DNA of 64,000 bases from Polytrichum commune (lineage: Eukaryota; Streptophyta; Polytrichopsida; Polytrichales; Polytrichaceae): NCBI GenBank assembly GCA_950295325.1, contig OX485804.1:14074001-14138000 (forward strand), in the 5' to 3' direction. Of the stretch, positions 34,270-46,799 are shown piece by piece. Made by a program: the position numbers and the translations under genes. Position 1 is the stretch's first letter. The number at the start of each line of letters is the position of its first letter. The notes under the pieces are model-generated. The model was given only the letters and a program-made list of their open reading frames with translations, ran no database searches and was not told where the DNA came from.

Positions 34270-34590
34270 CCCAGTCCACTCCACTCGCCTCGCCTCGCCT
34301 CGCCTCGCCTCTCTCACAGATCCATCGCTCTCGCACACCCACAACTTGTCATACATCTCACTCACACGAGCTTCATACATTTGTGGGGATCTACAGCCAC
34401 ACATATAGCTCAGGGGATCAAATATACACACATTAACACAGACTCGTTCATTCCTGATCACCTCTTCCACCTGCTGTGATCTGCCTGTCTGTGTGTGTGT
34501 GTGTGTGGGGGTGTGGGTGTGAGGAGCTCCATCACAGTTGCCGGGTCCGGGAGGATTTGTACAGGGGGAAGTTGGAGTTGGTTGTTGGCA
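34270..34590 (+). other. probable 5' leader of the expansin
   Basis: About 320 bp. Contains a (CTCGC)n run at 34284-34310, a CT/CA-rich stretch and a (GT)n tract at 34491-34508. Short upstream ATGs occur in it, for example at 34476 and 34495; the latter is in frame with the real start, but its peptide does not look like an expansin signal peptide. The leader boundary is inferred from the TATA box. Confidence 0.45.
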
Positions 34591-36480
34591 ATGGCGAGGA
34601 TGGCAGTGGCTGTGAGCATGCTGGTGCTTATAGTGCAAGCACTTGGGTTGGTGGAGGGCAACTATGGAGGGAACTTTCTAGGGGGCGGGTGGGGGCAGGC
34701 TCATGCCACTTACTATGGGGGAGCGGATGCGTCAGGGACCCAAGGTGGGCAACTGAGCTATATGATCTCCTTGGGAGTACATGTGAGAGGAGAGAGTGGG
34801 TGTTATGTGTCATGGCTGAAATGTCGATGCTTGTTGCTTTATTCATGTAGAGGTGGCCGTTCATAAGGTGCAGCTTAATTTGAGGACATTGCCCCTCTTT
34901 CCTGCACCATGCGTTGATGATCCGTGTTGTTGTTGTTGTTGTTGTTGTTGTTGCTGCTTCTTCTTCTCCCTCAGTTTGAGTGGTTTGTGAAGTTCCATCT
35001 TCAGTCAATTAGGGGAGGCCGATCTTGGTTATCTTTGCTGTATGTTCTTATGTCCTATGCATGCTGCGAGGCATGGACGGGCATGGGCATCATTAGTGGT
35101 GGGTTGGGAGTTAAGGGGGTGTGGTAACTTGTGTTCAGTAAAGATTTCTTGTATTCTTGGAATCGCCCTCCAAACATGTAGGTTACTAAATAGTGTTGAC
35201 GGGAGCCTCGGAGAGTGTCCTCTAATTTAAGACTGATGTAGAGGTCGGTACATGTAGCCATGGCCCTCATGAGTCTCCGACGATGTAATTCGCAGATGAA
35301 GTGATGTTGAGAGACTATTCTGAAATGGGTCTGTCTTCTCCCCTTCGTTCACTTGGATGTAAACTGTGAGATTTGGGTTTGGAGTCGGGGTTGTAGTTGG
35401 AGGTGGTGGTTAGGTTGTGTGGACTACAGAATGCTTCTTTGCATTTGTCGGCTGGGTTCCACTACCATAGCTTGAACTGTGTGCCATGTTCAATTGGCAT
35501 TTCGAGTCGGGAGTAGCAGCAGCTGCGGGTCGGAGGTTAATTTGATGTCCTGTTTTGCCATTCGACATGGCCGCATTTGAGATTCTTGTGGTGAGGTAGA
35601 TACAATGCTGACATGGATGCTCTGTTTTGGCGATGATGTCTGCAGGCGGTGCTTGCGGGTTTGGAAATTTGTATAGCACTGGCTATGGAACCAACACAGC
35701 GGCTCTGAGTGCCGCTCTGTTCAACAGTGGCCTCAGCTGCGGAGCTTGTTATGAACTCGCATGTGACCCCAGTGGCTCCAAGTATTGTCTGGGCGGGGGA
35801 AAGACCGTCACAGTGACCGCTACCAATTTTTGCCCCCACGGCTCTCTTGGAGGATGGTGCGACCTTCCCAGGCAGCACTTCGATCTTGCTCATCCCATGT
35901 TTGTCAGCCTTGCCCAGGAGGTTGGGGGCGTCATCCCCATCAACTACAGGCGGTGAGAGCTTCAAACCAAACACGTCCAACGTTTCTTGACGCATTGAAA
36001 TCGCCTTGCAACCACATGCAACCTTTCTTGAAACTCTATATTGAAAGCGTTTGCAAACACATGCAATTTGTCTACTCTGTGATGGTTGAGATTATTAAGT
36101 GGCCATGGTTTGTGTCAAGAATGTGTGAGGAAACCCTCGTTGACATTTTTTATTTTCCTTTCTTTGGCAGAGTTTCTTGCGTAAAGTCAGGTGGCATGAG
36201 GTTCACCATCAATGGAAACCCGTGGTTCCTGTTGGTCCTTGTCACCAATGTGGCCGGCGCCGGTGACGTGCAGCAGCTGTCATTGAAGGGGTCCAACACA
36301 CAGTGGCAACCCATGAACCGCAACTGGGGACAAATGTGGCAATTCACAGGAAACAACCATATGAAGGGACAGGCTCTGTCCTTCAGGGCAGTCACAAGCG
36401 ATGGCCGAGTCGTCATTTCTCAAGATGCGGCACCAAGCAACTGGGCTTTTGGGCAGACATTTGAGGGCTCCAACTTCTAG
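34591..36480 (+). CDS. EXPA: alpha-expansin, three exons, 256 residues
   Basis: Expansins are secreted wall proteins that loosen cellulose-hemicellulose contacts at acid pH without hydrolysis. Exons: 34591-34744, 35646-35952 and 36171-36480; both introns are GT..AG, and the joined frame is 771 bases with stop TAG. Residues 1-23 ([20 protein letters not shown]..) are a signal peptide. Domain 1 (double-psi barrel, GH45-like) carries [46 protein letters not shown] and the HFD motif at residues 129-131, with cysteines at 55, 83, 86, 91, 99, 114 and 123. Domain 2 begins after YRRVSC (about residue 157) and has the [11 protein letters not shown] core and the conserved tryptophans of [14 protein letters not shown]. 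Intron positions (within GT.G|GACG and YRR|V.C) are the usual ones for the family. The alpha-insertion before GGWC is short ([10 protein letters not shown]). No frame damage is seen; likely functional. The start was chosen because it gives the signal peptide. Confidence 0.95.
34745..35645 (+). other. expansin intron 1
   Basis: 901 bp from GTGGGC to TTGCAG-type (gtctgcag). Phase 1: it splits a glycine codon (G|GC). Contains a (TTG)n tract of about nine repeats at 34925-34953. No repeat family is recognised inside. Confidence 0.9.
35953..36170 (+). other. expansin intron 2
   Basis: 218 bp from GTGAGA to TTTGGCAG. Phase 2: it splits an arginine codon (CG|A). A T-rich tract precedes the acceptor. 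Confidence 0.9.
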
Positions 36481-37010
36481 CAGGCTTCAATCAATCAAAG
36501 CTGCAAGCAAGAAGATGTGTTGCGCGCGGCAAAGAAAGTTGATACTTATAATTTTGATGACTTATGGCTTTTATCATCTCTTTTCAAAGTGGCAGAGGCG
36601 TGTACATCTCGCCCGCTCGCTTGCTTTTCTGATACATTCATCATCTCACGCTCCTTGTAGGTCTCTCCCCTCGCAGGTTAGGGCTGCCGATACGAGCTTT
36701 TCAGTGATTACACTCCCAGTTAGCGTAGGAGTAAATTAGGTTGCCGAGGTGTGTGCAAATTGCTACACCACCCGCTCCTACATGTATTGTATAACACCAT
36801 AATCCATCCTTAGATAGTAGGGCAGGCTTTGGTTTTTGTTCTCGAGCACCAGCTAGCCATGCAACAACATCATTAGTGGATGCAGCAAGAACTTCTTCAA
36901 TCTTGCAGCACGCATGCTCCGATCATTAGGAAGTGCAGAGGTGTGATATCTTATATATTTTACCCGCACTCTCTTTTTATCTACTTAATAAACACATTGA
37001 GCAGTGCACA
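36481..37010 (+). other. probable 3' UTR of the expansin, AATAAA at 36987-36992
   Basis: The best polyadenylation signal after the stop is AATAAA at 36987-36992, following a T-rich stretch (ctctttttatctactt). The exact cleavage site is not visible. Confidence 0.45.
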
Positions 37011-38295
37011 ACTGCATTGTTGGTTTGACACGCACAACACTTGTACATGATCTTGGTGATTTTGTGACGAACCTGGATTTTGGTTTGTCAGTATTCCATG
37101 TCCATGGCATTTGGGGAGTACCTTTCCTGGAAAACCTCAAACCTGGACTATGTGTTATTAGGTCAGATCTGCCACTTGCGGTTAGAAGGTGTGCACTGAG
37201 CTGCATGTTTATCGTCATGTAAATCCATTTTGGTTCAAAGCGAGCTTTGAATGTCAGGACAGAAGTCGATATTTGCTGCACCTCCTTTTGGGTTGTGATG
37301 GTGTCGCAAACATCAATGAGCTTGTGGCTTGCATATTCGCATATTCAACAGAAGCAAGGTCTTAGAACCAGGTATGCGCACTACCTAATTTCCTCTGTTT
37401 TGGAGTCATTTACTTTCATCTCAAGTTCAGCACAAGAAAATCTGTTCAATGTGGCTCATGGGAAAACATGTTGTATAATGTTCTTGGTTTAGTCGCACTG
37501 TCTAGGTATTGATTGGAAGTTGTACAATAGTGTACCATGTGAAAGCAGGTTTGAATAACGAATATCGGGCCTTGTGCAGAATGAAACTTGGGAGTCTGGC
37601 TTCAGCTACATTGTACACTAACTTAGCCAAAGACGCTGCTGGAAGACCACATTTAGAGATCATGTTAAGCTCATCACTTCGTCATTCAGATATATGTATA
37701 TATTTTCAAATGGTGGAAAAGCCACCTGATGGTGAAATGTACCTTCAAAGGAGGGCATTGTGATAAGTATTAAGAACCATATTCGTGTGGGTAGTGTTTC
37801 TCTGTCCTTCGAAGTTGTGCAGTGACTTTCAAGGAGATCATGGGTTGGTCTGCCCATCATGTGCACCATGTTATAATAAATTGACAAGACATGGTGTGGG
37901 CCGCCTGCAAAGGACCCCTATTGGAGTCCTGAAAAATTGAGATAGGTTTGCCGTTGCAGTTGCCCTTGTGTGTTGAATCATGTATTAAAGGATCAGAGGT
38001 GAATTTAAAAACAGCACGTCCTGCTTGTACTACTCTTATTATCAAGTGCCTTTAATTTCATCAAGGCCAAATATCGATTGGCATAAAACATTAACTCATG
38101 CAATGTGAATGGGCAAGTGCAAAAGCGCTCTCAGCAGTTGTGCGGTTGTTATCATGTCCTGCCACAATGTCAGCTGATCCCCCCCAGTCTTGGAATGAAC
38201 TACTTATGTATACAAAGCGGCTGATTTATCATATCGCAAGGACTGTCAGAGAGAGAGTTGAAGCCTGACACTGATGCTATGCCTCCTCTCTGAAG

Positions 38296-38327
<32 letters not shown>

Positions 38328-39430
38328 CGTGTCCGATCAAGAGTGGGCCAACTTGGCTTCATCCACGAATAAACTTGTACTTATAAATATAAGTCCGAGC
38401 CTGAAAATCGTCTCCAAGCAGAGCACGCAGACGGGACAAAGTTAAGTACCCATCATCCCTTGTTCACACGGGATACAGTTATTTTCACAGGCACATTGCC
38501 CATTCTGTCAGCGTCACATCAAGCTCTTGTCCTTGCCCTAAATTATGAATTCCTATCCGATCTGCTCAACACCATCACCTAATCTCCCTCGTCACACCAA
38601 TACCCCAAAATTATGATGAATTCCCTGCTATGTTGACAATCTACTTCTGTGACTCTGAAGGACATGTATAATGCCAGTAATCAATGTCCTGTGAACCTCA
38701 CTTATTCACAAGAAAAGTGGAAACTTCTCCACTGGTAGCGTACACGATATAATCTCCCTCAAATCGGTGGCTTACCCTACTCGGGAACTTGGCATGTGCT
38801 AAATGCAATTGAGAGGGGGCGGTGTGGAGAGAATTGCGGCGAAGCCCCCACTTACTCCACACCATAGCCACCGGAATTCCCCTGCCCTGCCCTGCCCTGG
38901 AGCTAGCTTCTTGGAGCTTGAGACGAACCCTAGTTTCCTACTGACCCTGGAAGCTCAGACAGCTCTCAATCTCCCTCTGACTCAAAAGTTCAATTATGGA
39001 AAGAAAAAATATGTTTTTAATTGTTTTTAGGTTTTTCTTTTTTTTCTTTTTTTTAAAGGTTTGGTTTGGTTTGGTTCGGTTTTGTTTCTGTGACGACGTT
39101 TTTGAAATCGTGAAGATCACAGCTACTAGCATACAAGAGTCCTAGAGCACACATATTGAAGTCTATTGAAGCAACTGGAACATTAAAAAGTCTACCACTG
39201 GGAGAGTGTTGCATGTCTCAACAGTTGTGCAGGATGCATGTGCTCTGGGATTTGTATGCTAGTAGTGGATGGACACTCCTGATGTAGTATTTCCAATTTG
39301 ATTGAATTATAGCTGAAAATTTGTCCCAAATTGATGGCATATGCTTTTGTCAGTCATAATACTTATGTTGAATTTATCCTTCTCCTTTGTTGTACACAGT
39401 TATCCCGTTACTTCTCTTTATCAAACACCT
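37011..39430. other. intergenic, unrecognised
   Basis: No supported gene. Contains (CT)n at about 38296-38323, a CCCTG pentamer run at 38881-38899, and a T/C-rich low-complexity block at 39020-39085. Open frames in this stretch lack motifs. Confidence 0.45.
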
Positions 39431-39439
39431 TCTGATTTG

Positions 39440-39560
39440 ATTGGTGTGTGGTTGGGTGAGGATCAAAGAACAAACACCATAGAGACACATTTTAAAAAGA
39501 AATCGGACCATGCCTTCAAATTTTATGAACTTTTCCACACTTGATAGTGAACACAACAAC
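39440..39560 (+). repeat. partial copy of the 'gtggatctaagaac' repeat
   Basis: ggtgtgtggttgggtgagga, aacaaacacc, cattttaaaaagaaatcgga and gaacttttccacact align with the start of the 45850 copy. Confidence 0.35.
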
Positions 39561-41590
39561 TAGGAAGACCTATGCTTGCAATTAAAGAATCAACAAATAT
39601 GCACTTCCAATGACCATGACTAATTCCACGGACTTTTGATTTTCAATCTGATTTTTGTTGATAGTTCACCATTGATTTGTCACTGCCATGCAATTTTGAA
39701 GATGTAAATATGATCAATAAAAGGTGGAGAACAAGAAACAAACTAAGTAACACTTGCATACCTTACTATCATGTCACATAGGTAGATAAGTTACTAGCGC
39801 AAGATACTAAATGTATCATTAGCATGATTACTCACATGATACACCCCCGATTCAAATGCTCGGGGGTTATCTTTGCCATAGCATAAATACCAACATCTTT
39901 GATTTGAAAATACGTTCTTGTAATGAATAAAAAATGTTAGTATATATTGCACATAGGAATATCTTGTTTGAATCATCAATGTTCCAATCACAAGATCCAC
40001 AAATTAAAATACTCCCTGAGTTAGTGTAATAGTAAGGCACGTGTGTTATTGGTCACTTGTCTTGTGTGGCTACCTGGTTTGGGATTTTCAATTGGAGTTT
40101 GAGCACACACAAATTGGCTAGATTGTGATCAAGCCATTGTAAGCATAGTTGCACAACACAAAACAAAAGCCAACTTCATTCATGGAACTTGATGCTGGCA
40201 GTTGAGAAAGATCTATCCACCCACTTTGGGACTACTTTCAATTAAAGGAGGAGCATGGTCTTATTTTGCAACTACTTTGAAACCACTCCCACATATCCAA
40301 TACGTGCTTCATAAGCAAAGCTTCAAATAAGTGCCATGTTTGTTTGAATGCAATGGTAGATTATTCTCTTTACACACCATATGACACCCAAGGAGGCACA
40401 CAAATATTCTCATTTTAAACATGTGTAAACATCAAACCTCAAACTTTGATCATAAATTTCTCACTACCATAGATACTTCCCCATTTAGATTTGCTAGGAT
40501 AATGGTTTCTTCAACTCATTGGTCCAATTGCCAAATTGGTCTTTGTGTTGGAAGTGCCCACAATAGGCCTTAGCTATCAGTGCAACTCACTCCATTTGCT
40601 TCAACTCAACATATAAGTCTATGTGGCCGTAAGGTGAGTACTTCCGACAACCCATACAATTTTGACCATTGGATTGGCACATGAATTGTTTCAACCGGTT
40701 AGCAAATAAATTATTGCAACGCACACACATTGTCACGTCAAGTCATACATGCGAAATTTAGATGTGGAAGTTATAGGATTTCAAAGCGAAGTTTCTTTTC
40801 TCTTTCAATGGTTGCATAATCCCTCCCAATTGTGTTCACTATCGGACCAAGATTGTTTTGTACAATTTGTGCAATCTTGTCATAACACACGTTTGTTAAG
40901 TGTCCATTCTTGATTACAAACCTTGCTTTATACACTCCAATAGAGGCATATGATTAAAGAGTGACCACATAAGGTCCACATAACTTAATCAAAATATTGT
41001 TAATATTCATGTTGGTGATTGAAAATGGCTAAAACCATATGCTCACCTCTTTGAGCTAGCGCCCCCCCCCCCCCCCCAAACCAATGTTACTTAAGGCGAA
41101 ACGCAAGCCAAATTGCATTATGGCTTGTAGATGTCTTTATTAAGACAATTCAAGCTTGGAATTGACAACAAAGGCCGCAAATTTGTCTAAAGAGACCCCA
41201 CTTGAGATATCTTAAGCACAAGACTATGGGAGTTAGGTTTCGTACTACCCTCCTTTACCTCGGCATTAGTATGATGGGGGCCCAACTCAAAGAGGTGGGT
41301 GTCTAGCCCTGACCGTGGTTTAATCTAACGTTCCACATGATACACAGTTTGGTTTCCTAACACCTACCGAGGAGTAAATAATAAAAATTGTCCTGCTATA
41401 GGGTGGTTGCTAGCTCATCCCCATTGAAGTTCACTAGATTAATTCGGGGTCCCTGACTCCGATTTGAGAGTTCATCTAGCTTAAACTAATAATCCCCAAG
41501 CTCTACAACAGTCAATGTTTCCACCCTCCCCTCCCTTGGTTTGCCCTCCCCCTCAGTAAGTATTGTGAACATTCACCCCATGACACACAC
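39561..41590. other. intergenic, unrecognised
   Basis: AT-rich. Holds a short hairpin (acccccgattcaaatgctcgggggt, 39842-39866) and a C16 tract at 41062-41077. No gene. Confidence 0.45.
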
Positions 41591-41596
41591 CATTCA

Positions 41597-41843
41597 CTCC
41601 GAACGCCCACAACCATTGGTTTATTCTATTTTAACATGCGTGAAGACCTTTGCACGAATAAAAAATCATTGAAATAACATTTGGTTGATGGTCGAGTCAC
41701 ATATGACTTCACACAACACTTGAGGGTCCGTGACCACACTACATGATTTTGGAGGTTTGTTGGGATGGCCTTTGGACACTTTTCTTTTGGGCTCTCACAA
41801 TTTCATGGTCACGGCTCTTGGCTCGTGTGTGAAGTGGCCCTTG
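41597..41843. mobile_element. truncated PIF/Harbinger-like element (right end)
   Basis: From ctccgaacgcccacaacc to the GTGTGTGAAGTGGCCC end at 41840, colinear with the right half of 19801-20307. The left half is missing. Confidence 0.7.
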
Positions 41844-42068
41844 GTGTCGTGGTCGGTTCTCCCCGTCCATTCAAGGCTTTTCCATGTACGGTGGTAGTAC
41901 AACAATCTAACGACCCACGGCACCCATTTGCCAAATAACGTCAAGTAGGTTGATGAGTCACCATTACCACTTCCATTCATTCGGGCAATCGGCCTCCAAA
42001 ATCGTACGAGGAGGAGTGGTACCCGTTGTTTGAAAGAGAAAAAGCGGGGCGGCCCTTGTATTGGGGAG

Positions 42069-42730
42069 CAGAGTTCGGGAAGTTTTTGAAGCCTTAGTGG
42101 CTAATTGCCGATAGTTGCTACGAAGGGTCGGATTTTTCCCAATTTACATCGGCAAGAGCCGGTCTTTTGTAAAATCAATCGCCCAATTGCCTATATTTTC
42201 ATATTTTCATTGGCCAATATTCGATTAGATGGAATTCATATCGGCACTAAGTGTTTTTAAAATGTATGAAAAGTTTTATTAGAAATCATTTCTTAGTACA
42301 AAATCTTGAATAAGTGAAAAGAAAGGCATGTTCAAAACTTTAAATTTGAAGAGTTAATATCCTTGGCAGGAATTGAACCTAGCAATGCCTTCACCGCTTG
42401 AAGGCCAAGGGTCCCCCAATTCTTCATAGAAGCAATTGGATTTGGTCATGGAAAGGTTGCATAATTCAAAAAGTTTAAGGTTTAGGGTACTTCCTCAAGT
42501 GCATCATTAGATGCCCCAGACAAATAGTGCTATGGATGCTTCCGGCTGAACTCTAGTAACTCACAAGAAGAACCGGCTACATTTCCGGCACATTTTCTGG
42601 TCCATCGGCTAATTGCCGGAGGATTGAAATTACAGTCGGATTGCCATCCGATGGTTGGAAATTTGGACTGGCCATGAGGGGAAATCCATCGGCTGATAAT
42701 GAACTAGCCATCGGTTTTCCCTGAACATAG
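42069..42730 (-). mobile_element. hAT-like non-autonomous element, copy 1
   Basis: 662 bp; an inverted copy of 56820-57450 across its full length, from CAGAGTTCGGGAAGTTTTTG to the cggttttccctgaacatag end. No matching 8-bp flanks, so the edges have probably been rearranged or one end is eroded. It includes a tRNA-like box B (ggaattgaacct, reverse ggttcaattcc) at about 42369-42380. Non-coding. Confidence 0.7.
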
Positions 42731-43055
42731 GCGCAGGCTCCTCAAATTATCAAAGAATCGTTGTCAGAAATTAGTGTGGTTTTTTGTGGGTTGGAGTGAA
42801 ATGTCAAGATTGTTAATAAATAGTGTGATTCTAATATTAATTTAAAATCATTGTCATGGTTTCAAATGCCTGCATTATAGTATATTTTATTATGATTAAC
42901 GTTTACAGTAAACCTTGGATGTAAAATTAATCATGGAGATCACTAAATTTTCATTGTTGAGAATTGTGAGATAAAAATTAATGTGAGACATATGAACATG
43001 CACATACATATTAGTGTGAGATTTTGAAATTAGTGTGAGTCCCAAATACAGTGTA
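42731..43055. other. AT-rich intergenic
   Basis: Several aattagtgtgag words (42767, 42980, 43010, 43029) suggest old MITE debris. Confidence 0.35.
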
Positions 43056-43059
43056 CGTA

Positions 43060-43432
43060 CTACACTACCTTTGATATTTAGTGTTACATGTTATTTTATG
43101 TCACTATGGTAACTTTTAGGATGACACTTCCTATGAATAAGTGAACAAATATTGTCATGGATGATGGATGAGTTCATCCATTGGCCAAAACCCTACCTTC
43201 TCTTGTCATCAAACTTGTGATGAAATATTGGCATGGATGATTGAAATTTGGATGAAAATTCACTTGGTAAGTGACAGTAATTACAATATCGTAGATCTAT
43301 AATCCCTCCAAGAATTTGCAAGGAATGACAAAGATTGTTGGGTTAACATTTAGTGTTGGTGACACTATACCGTAGTTTACAATTAGTATTGAGCAAGACA
43401 TTTTGGAATTGGTGACACTAAATATCGTATAG
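43060..43432 (-). mobile_element. MITE, 373 bp, TTTAGTGT ends
   Basis: Starts ctacactacctttgatattt and ends ggtgacactaaatatcgtat. The interior (gtcatggatgatggatgag, ggccaaaaccctaccttctc) is the reverse complement of the 49861-50241 copy. Confidence 0.75.
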
Positions 43433-45845
43433 TTTCAATATAGATCACAATATTTTAAAGGGTGGTGTACAACGTAGTAACCTGAGGAGGCCATTTCCTT
43501 GTGAAGTTCAAAACCACAAACAAAAATACAAGTAAACATCTATAATAACTATAATAACTATCTAATTATTGGTAAAAAAACAAAAAAAAAAACGATCAAT
43601 TTTAGTTGAGGAGTAGGTGTGCTTGGTTTAGGGTTCTGCCACAACGTTTAATCACCAAATTTTGTTAACCCATTTATCGCCAGAGGGTGCATTCCAATGA
43701 ACTTCGAATTTTCATACTTGGATGTCATGGGCAATTCAACCCACAATCTAGTATCACTAACCAACATATTTTATGATCAACCACTTGGATGTGTGAGTCA
43801 ACTTCTTTATAAAGACATGCAAAGAAAATATGTCCATTCCACTTGAATTTGAGAAAGATCCAACAACCGCAAAGTCGGAGTTCTCAAGCTGGGTAACTAG
43901 TGAAACCATTGTTTTCCTAAAGTGGATGACGCGAAGGATGAGGTAGTTTGATAACATAGAAACAATTATGTACATTTAGAATCACATATGTGGGATGAAT
44001 TTGCAGTTTATATGCTTATTCTAGAGGTGGTCAAAGTTCATTGACCAGATGATGAGTGTCTCTCACAATGAGCTTGAATGCCAATTTTGAAACATTTTTG
44101 GTTTAGGGTGTTGCCCACAATACTAAAGATCCTTGCAATGGGCAACCCCTTGGGCATGAAAATTTGCCTCCTCCTTCAAGTCTTAGTCTATTCTCAAACA
44201 TTAGAGAATTTGCATGCCAAGTGGGCCAAGTGGGATGAAGACATGAGCACACAATGACATCTCTTTTGGAGAGAGGCCTCATGGGGTTCCCTTTGGAAAT
44301 AAAGAGTTAAACTTTTTGGGCATAGAACAACCTACCTTGTACACAACATCTTGCATGATGTCACTACAAGCATATGACTTGTGGACAAATTGTCTTGTGT
44401 TGCTGCCAAATCGTCCTACGTCAGTGGAATATATGCAAATTTACCATAGTAGTAGATTTGCGTATTTCTTTCACCGACGCATGATGTTAGCCTAGGCTTC
44501 ATATCCTAGTAGTGTGTTCTCCAATATCTTTATGAGCAGTTTGAGGATAAACTACTATCTTTAAGGTACACATGGAATTTGAATTGCGGGTCAAATTCAA
44601 CTACATGTTGAATATCATCTCAAATTTTTTTCTATATTTAAAAAAACCGTAATTGCACTATACCAAAATTGGTTGCCATGGTATTAATTTGTTGTTGTTG
44701 ATGATGATGACAATGATACTTTCTTAAAACTCAATACAAAGAGGACTTGTGAGACACTATCAAGGGATCACAATGAGTTTAAAAAATGCATTAAATTTGC
44801 CCCCCTCTTGCAATGAAGTTAGAAATAAGAAGTTAAATCGAACATTTATTATACTCACAATCCAATCATTTGGATGAGAAATTTGCTCTTGCTAGAAAAT
44901 TATAGACGCCGTAAACTATTAGATATTTGCAAGCATAATATGGTTTTCAAGCAATCAAACTATCAAAATGTCTCTTTGACTTATTGAAATAGCCACGAGC
45001 TACAAAGAATAACCATTCGTGGACTTTTATGATCAAGAATTTAGAGGTTGAATTAGTTAGTTAATCCGTTCATTAGTTAGTTCATTAGTTTAGTTAGTTA
45101 TTAACAATCGTTTTTTAAATTTTTTTTTTGGGGGGGGGGGGTGGTTAGTTTCTTAATCAAGCAGACTAGTTGACTGGAAAGCTAACATGGAGCAATTTGA
45201 ATGGTTTGATATTTTATTTTTCTCTCTATAGGAGTTTTATTGCATTGTCATTTTATTATCATATTACTTTGCTCCTCTTATGGTGACTCGGGGACATGTC
45301 CCATCACTTCTTAGGACATGATGAGACATCCCGTCACGTGACAACCTTGCTTGAAGTGGATAATTCATTGAGGTAGATTGAATGCTTTTGCTAGCATGTG
45401 CACATTACATACATATGACATCGTTTTCATTTATGTTTCCTTAAACTTTTGATCACCTTCGTGTTGTTCTTGGAAGCTGTATAAAGTTGAAATTGCATAT
45501 CAAGTGTTAACAAATGATGAATCTACATCGTTCAAATTTTAGAAATGCTTGTAAAATTTGATGTAAGGAACACCTTCGTAAAGAACGTTGTAATAAATCA
45601 ATAATGTCAATTTTTTTAACATCGTCAACTTTGTTATTACCTCAAGATCTAACATTCAATGGCCAAAGCTAGCTCCAAGTCCAAACCTGAAGTTGAATTA
45701 GGTTGACTCCTTACTCGAATCCATTGCTCATCATTCACTCCTCACTCACCACCACTTAGTCGTCCCCCATTCGGGTTTGACGTCCATTTTAAGAGTAAAT
45801 GTGTGTAAATCCAACACAACAAAAATCTAGACACCTGTATGTAAG
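43433..45845. other. intergenic, unrecognised
   Basis: AT-rich. Includes a (TTAGT)n-like stretch at 45055-45100 and a T9-G12 junction at 45121-45141. No supported gene. Confidence 0.4.
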
Positions 45846-45849
45846 TGGT

Positions 45850-46140
45850 GTGTGGCTAGTTGTGAATTTAAGAACTGGCCCAAAAAACACACGTGCTTAA
45901 AACAAATCGGACTACGTACTCAAACTACGCTAACCATTCTAGGCTCAACAATCGACACAATTAAGGAGACAAGTACGACCACTTAATCAACACGTGACTT
46001 TGCACTTTGATAATGGATAAGATATCCATATGAGCTCCGAAAATTATGAGGCAAGATGGGTACAAGCACGACTTGGATCCGCTAATCGTCTCACACTTAT
46101 TGTGTGTTTCGTGTCCTACGCGAAGTGGGTGCAATAGAGA
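45850..46140 (+). repeat. dispersed repeat, 'gtggatctaagaac' family
   Basis: Best colinear partner of 31680-31920: aagaactggcccaaaaaacac, ttctaggctcaacaatcgac, actttgataatggataag, gacttggatccgctaatcg and tacgcgaagtgggtg. Confidence 0.5.
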
Positions 46141-46570
46141 GAAAAGCATCCATCTAAGTGAGCACACATCCCTTACCTTACATGGAGTCCTTACAAATGA
46201 AACCAATAGTATTATAGTCCCTCGTTGACCTTTGGGCAATTAGTGCCCGCTATCAACATATCGACAAATTATTGGGTCATGTTTGTTTGTGGAGTCACAA
46301 GAGTAACTGTATATGTAGTAGTGTGAACGCGGCACTTTTCAAAACGCAGGTCATGCGTTGTCTCACTTAACTTATATTTTATTATTGTTGGCTCTGTGAG
46401 AGCCTGACTTCTTGAGTCATTGGCAGAGAGAGTATGCGGTTTTTGCCTTCAAGGACAGTGTGTGCTTTTAGACAAAAACTGTTGGAGCCCTTCAAATTTT
46501 GACTCCCCACTTGTGGTGCATATTTACTTGTAGGTGGTGTTTGATTTTGAACGAAGTGCAATCTATTTCG
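46141..46570. other. intergenic, unrecognised
   Basis: Nothing supported. Confidence 0.35.
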
Positions 46571-46571
46571 G

Positions 46572-46788
46572 TCCATTCAGAGCCAAACTTTTTTTTTTTT
46601 GAAGACAGAAGGTTGACAGGCCAGCGCCAAAGCACAGGAGGCGGTTGACCACTTGGCAAAATTTTCATCAAGTAGAGAGGAGATTTCACAGCCGGGAATC
46701 GAACCGCCAACCTTTTCCTTGAGATTTGGGTATCTCTCCATCATCATCTGGTAGTTTAGGGTCATCTCGGACCCATTGAGAGCCAACC
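46572..46788 (-). mobile_element. tRNA-derived SINE, poly(A) type
   Basis: Body 46588-46772. On the minus strand: gagatgaccctaaactacca head, box B ggttcgattcc (within 46690-46705), ctctctacttgatg, gcctgtcaaccttctgtc, then an A tail (T12 at 46589-46600). The flanks ccattcagagccaaac and cccattgagagccaac form an aged target duplication of about 16 bp. Confidence 0.82.
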
Positions 46789-46799
46789 TCGTTTTAGCA

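Noticed and set aside
34476-34866. Alternative frames and earlier ATGs overlapping expansin exon 1
   Set aside because: The ATG at 34495 is in frame but gives a cysteine/glycine-rich N-terminus that is not a signal peptide. The ATG at 34591 gives a typical one. The other frame is a shadow.
35537-35995. 152-codon minus-strand frame opposite expansin exon 2
   Set aside because: Antisense shadow of a conserved coding exon; no motif of its own.
39842-39866. Short hairpin with CCCCCGA..TCGGGGG
   Set aside because: Isolated, no T-rich tail and no adjacent gene; chance palindrome cannot be excluded.
42355-42410. tRNA-like segment with ggttcaattcc on the minus strand
   Set aside because: Repeated inside both copies of a hAT-like element, and the arms do not give a full tRNA fold by eye. 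Reported only as an observation.
46690-46705. Sequence like the T-loop of a tRNA gene (gaatcgaaccgcc), also at 29103 and 57821
   Set aside because: Part of SINE copies with poly(A) tails and target duplications; no full tRNA cloverleaf.
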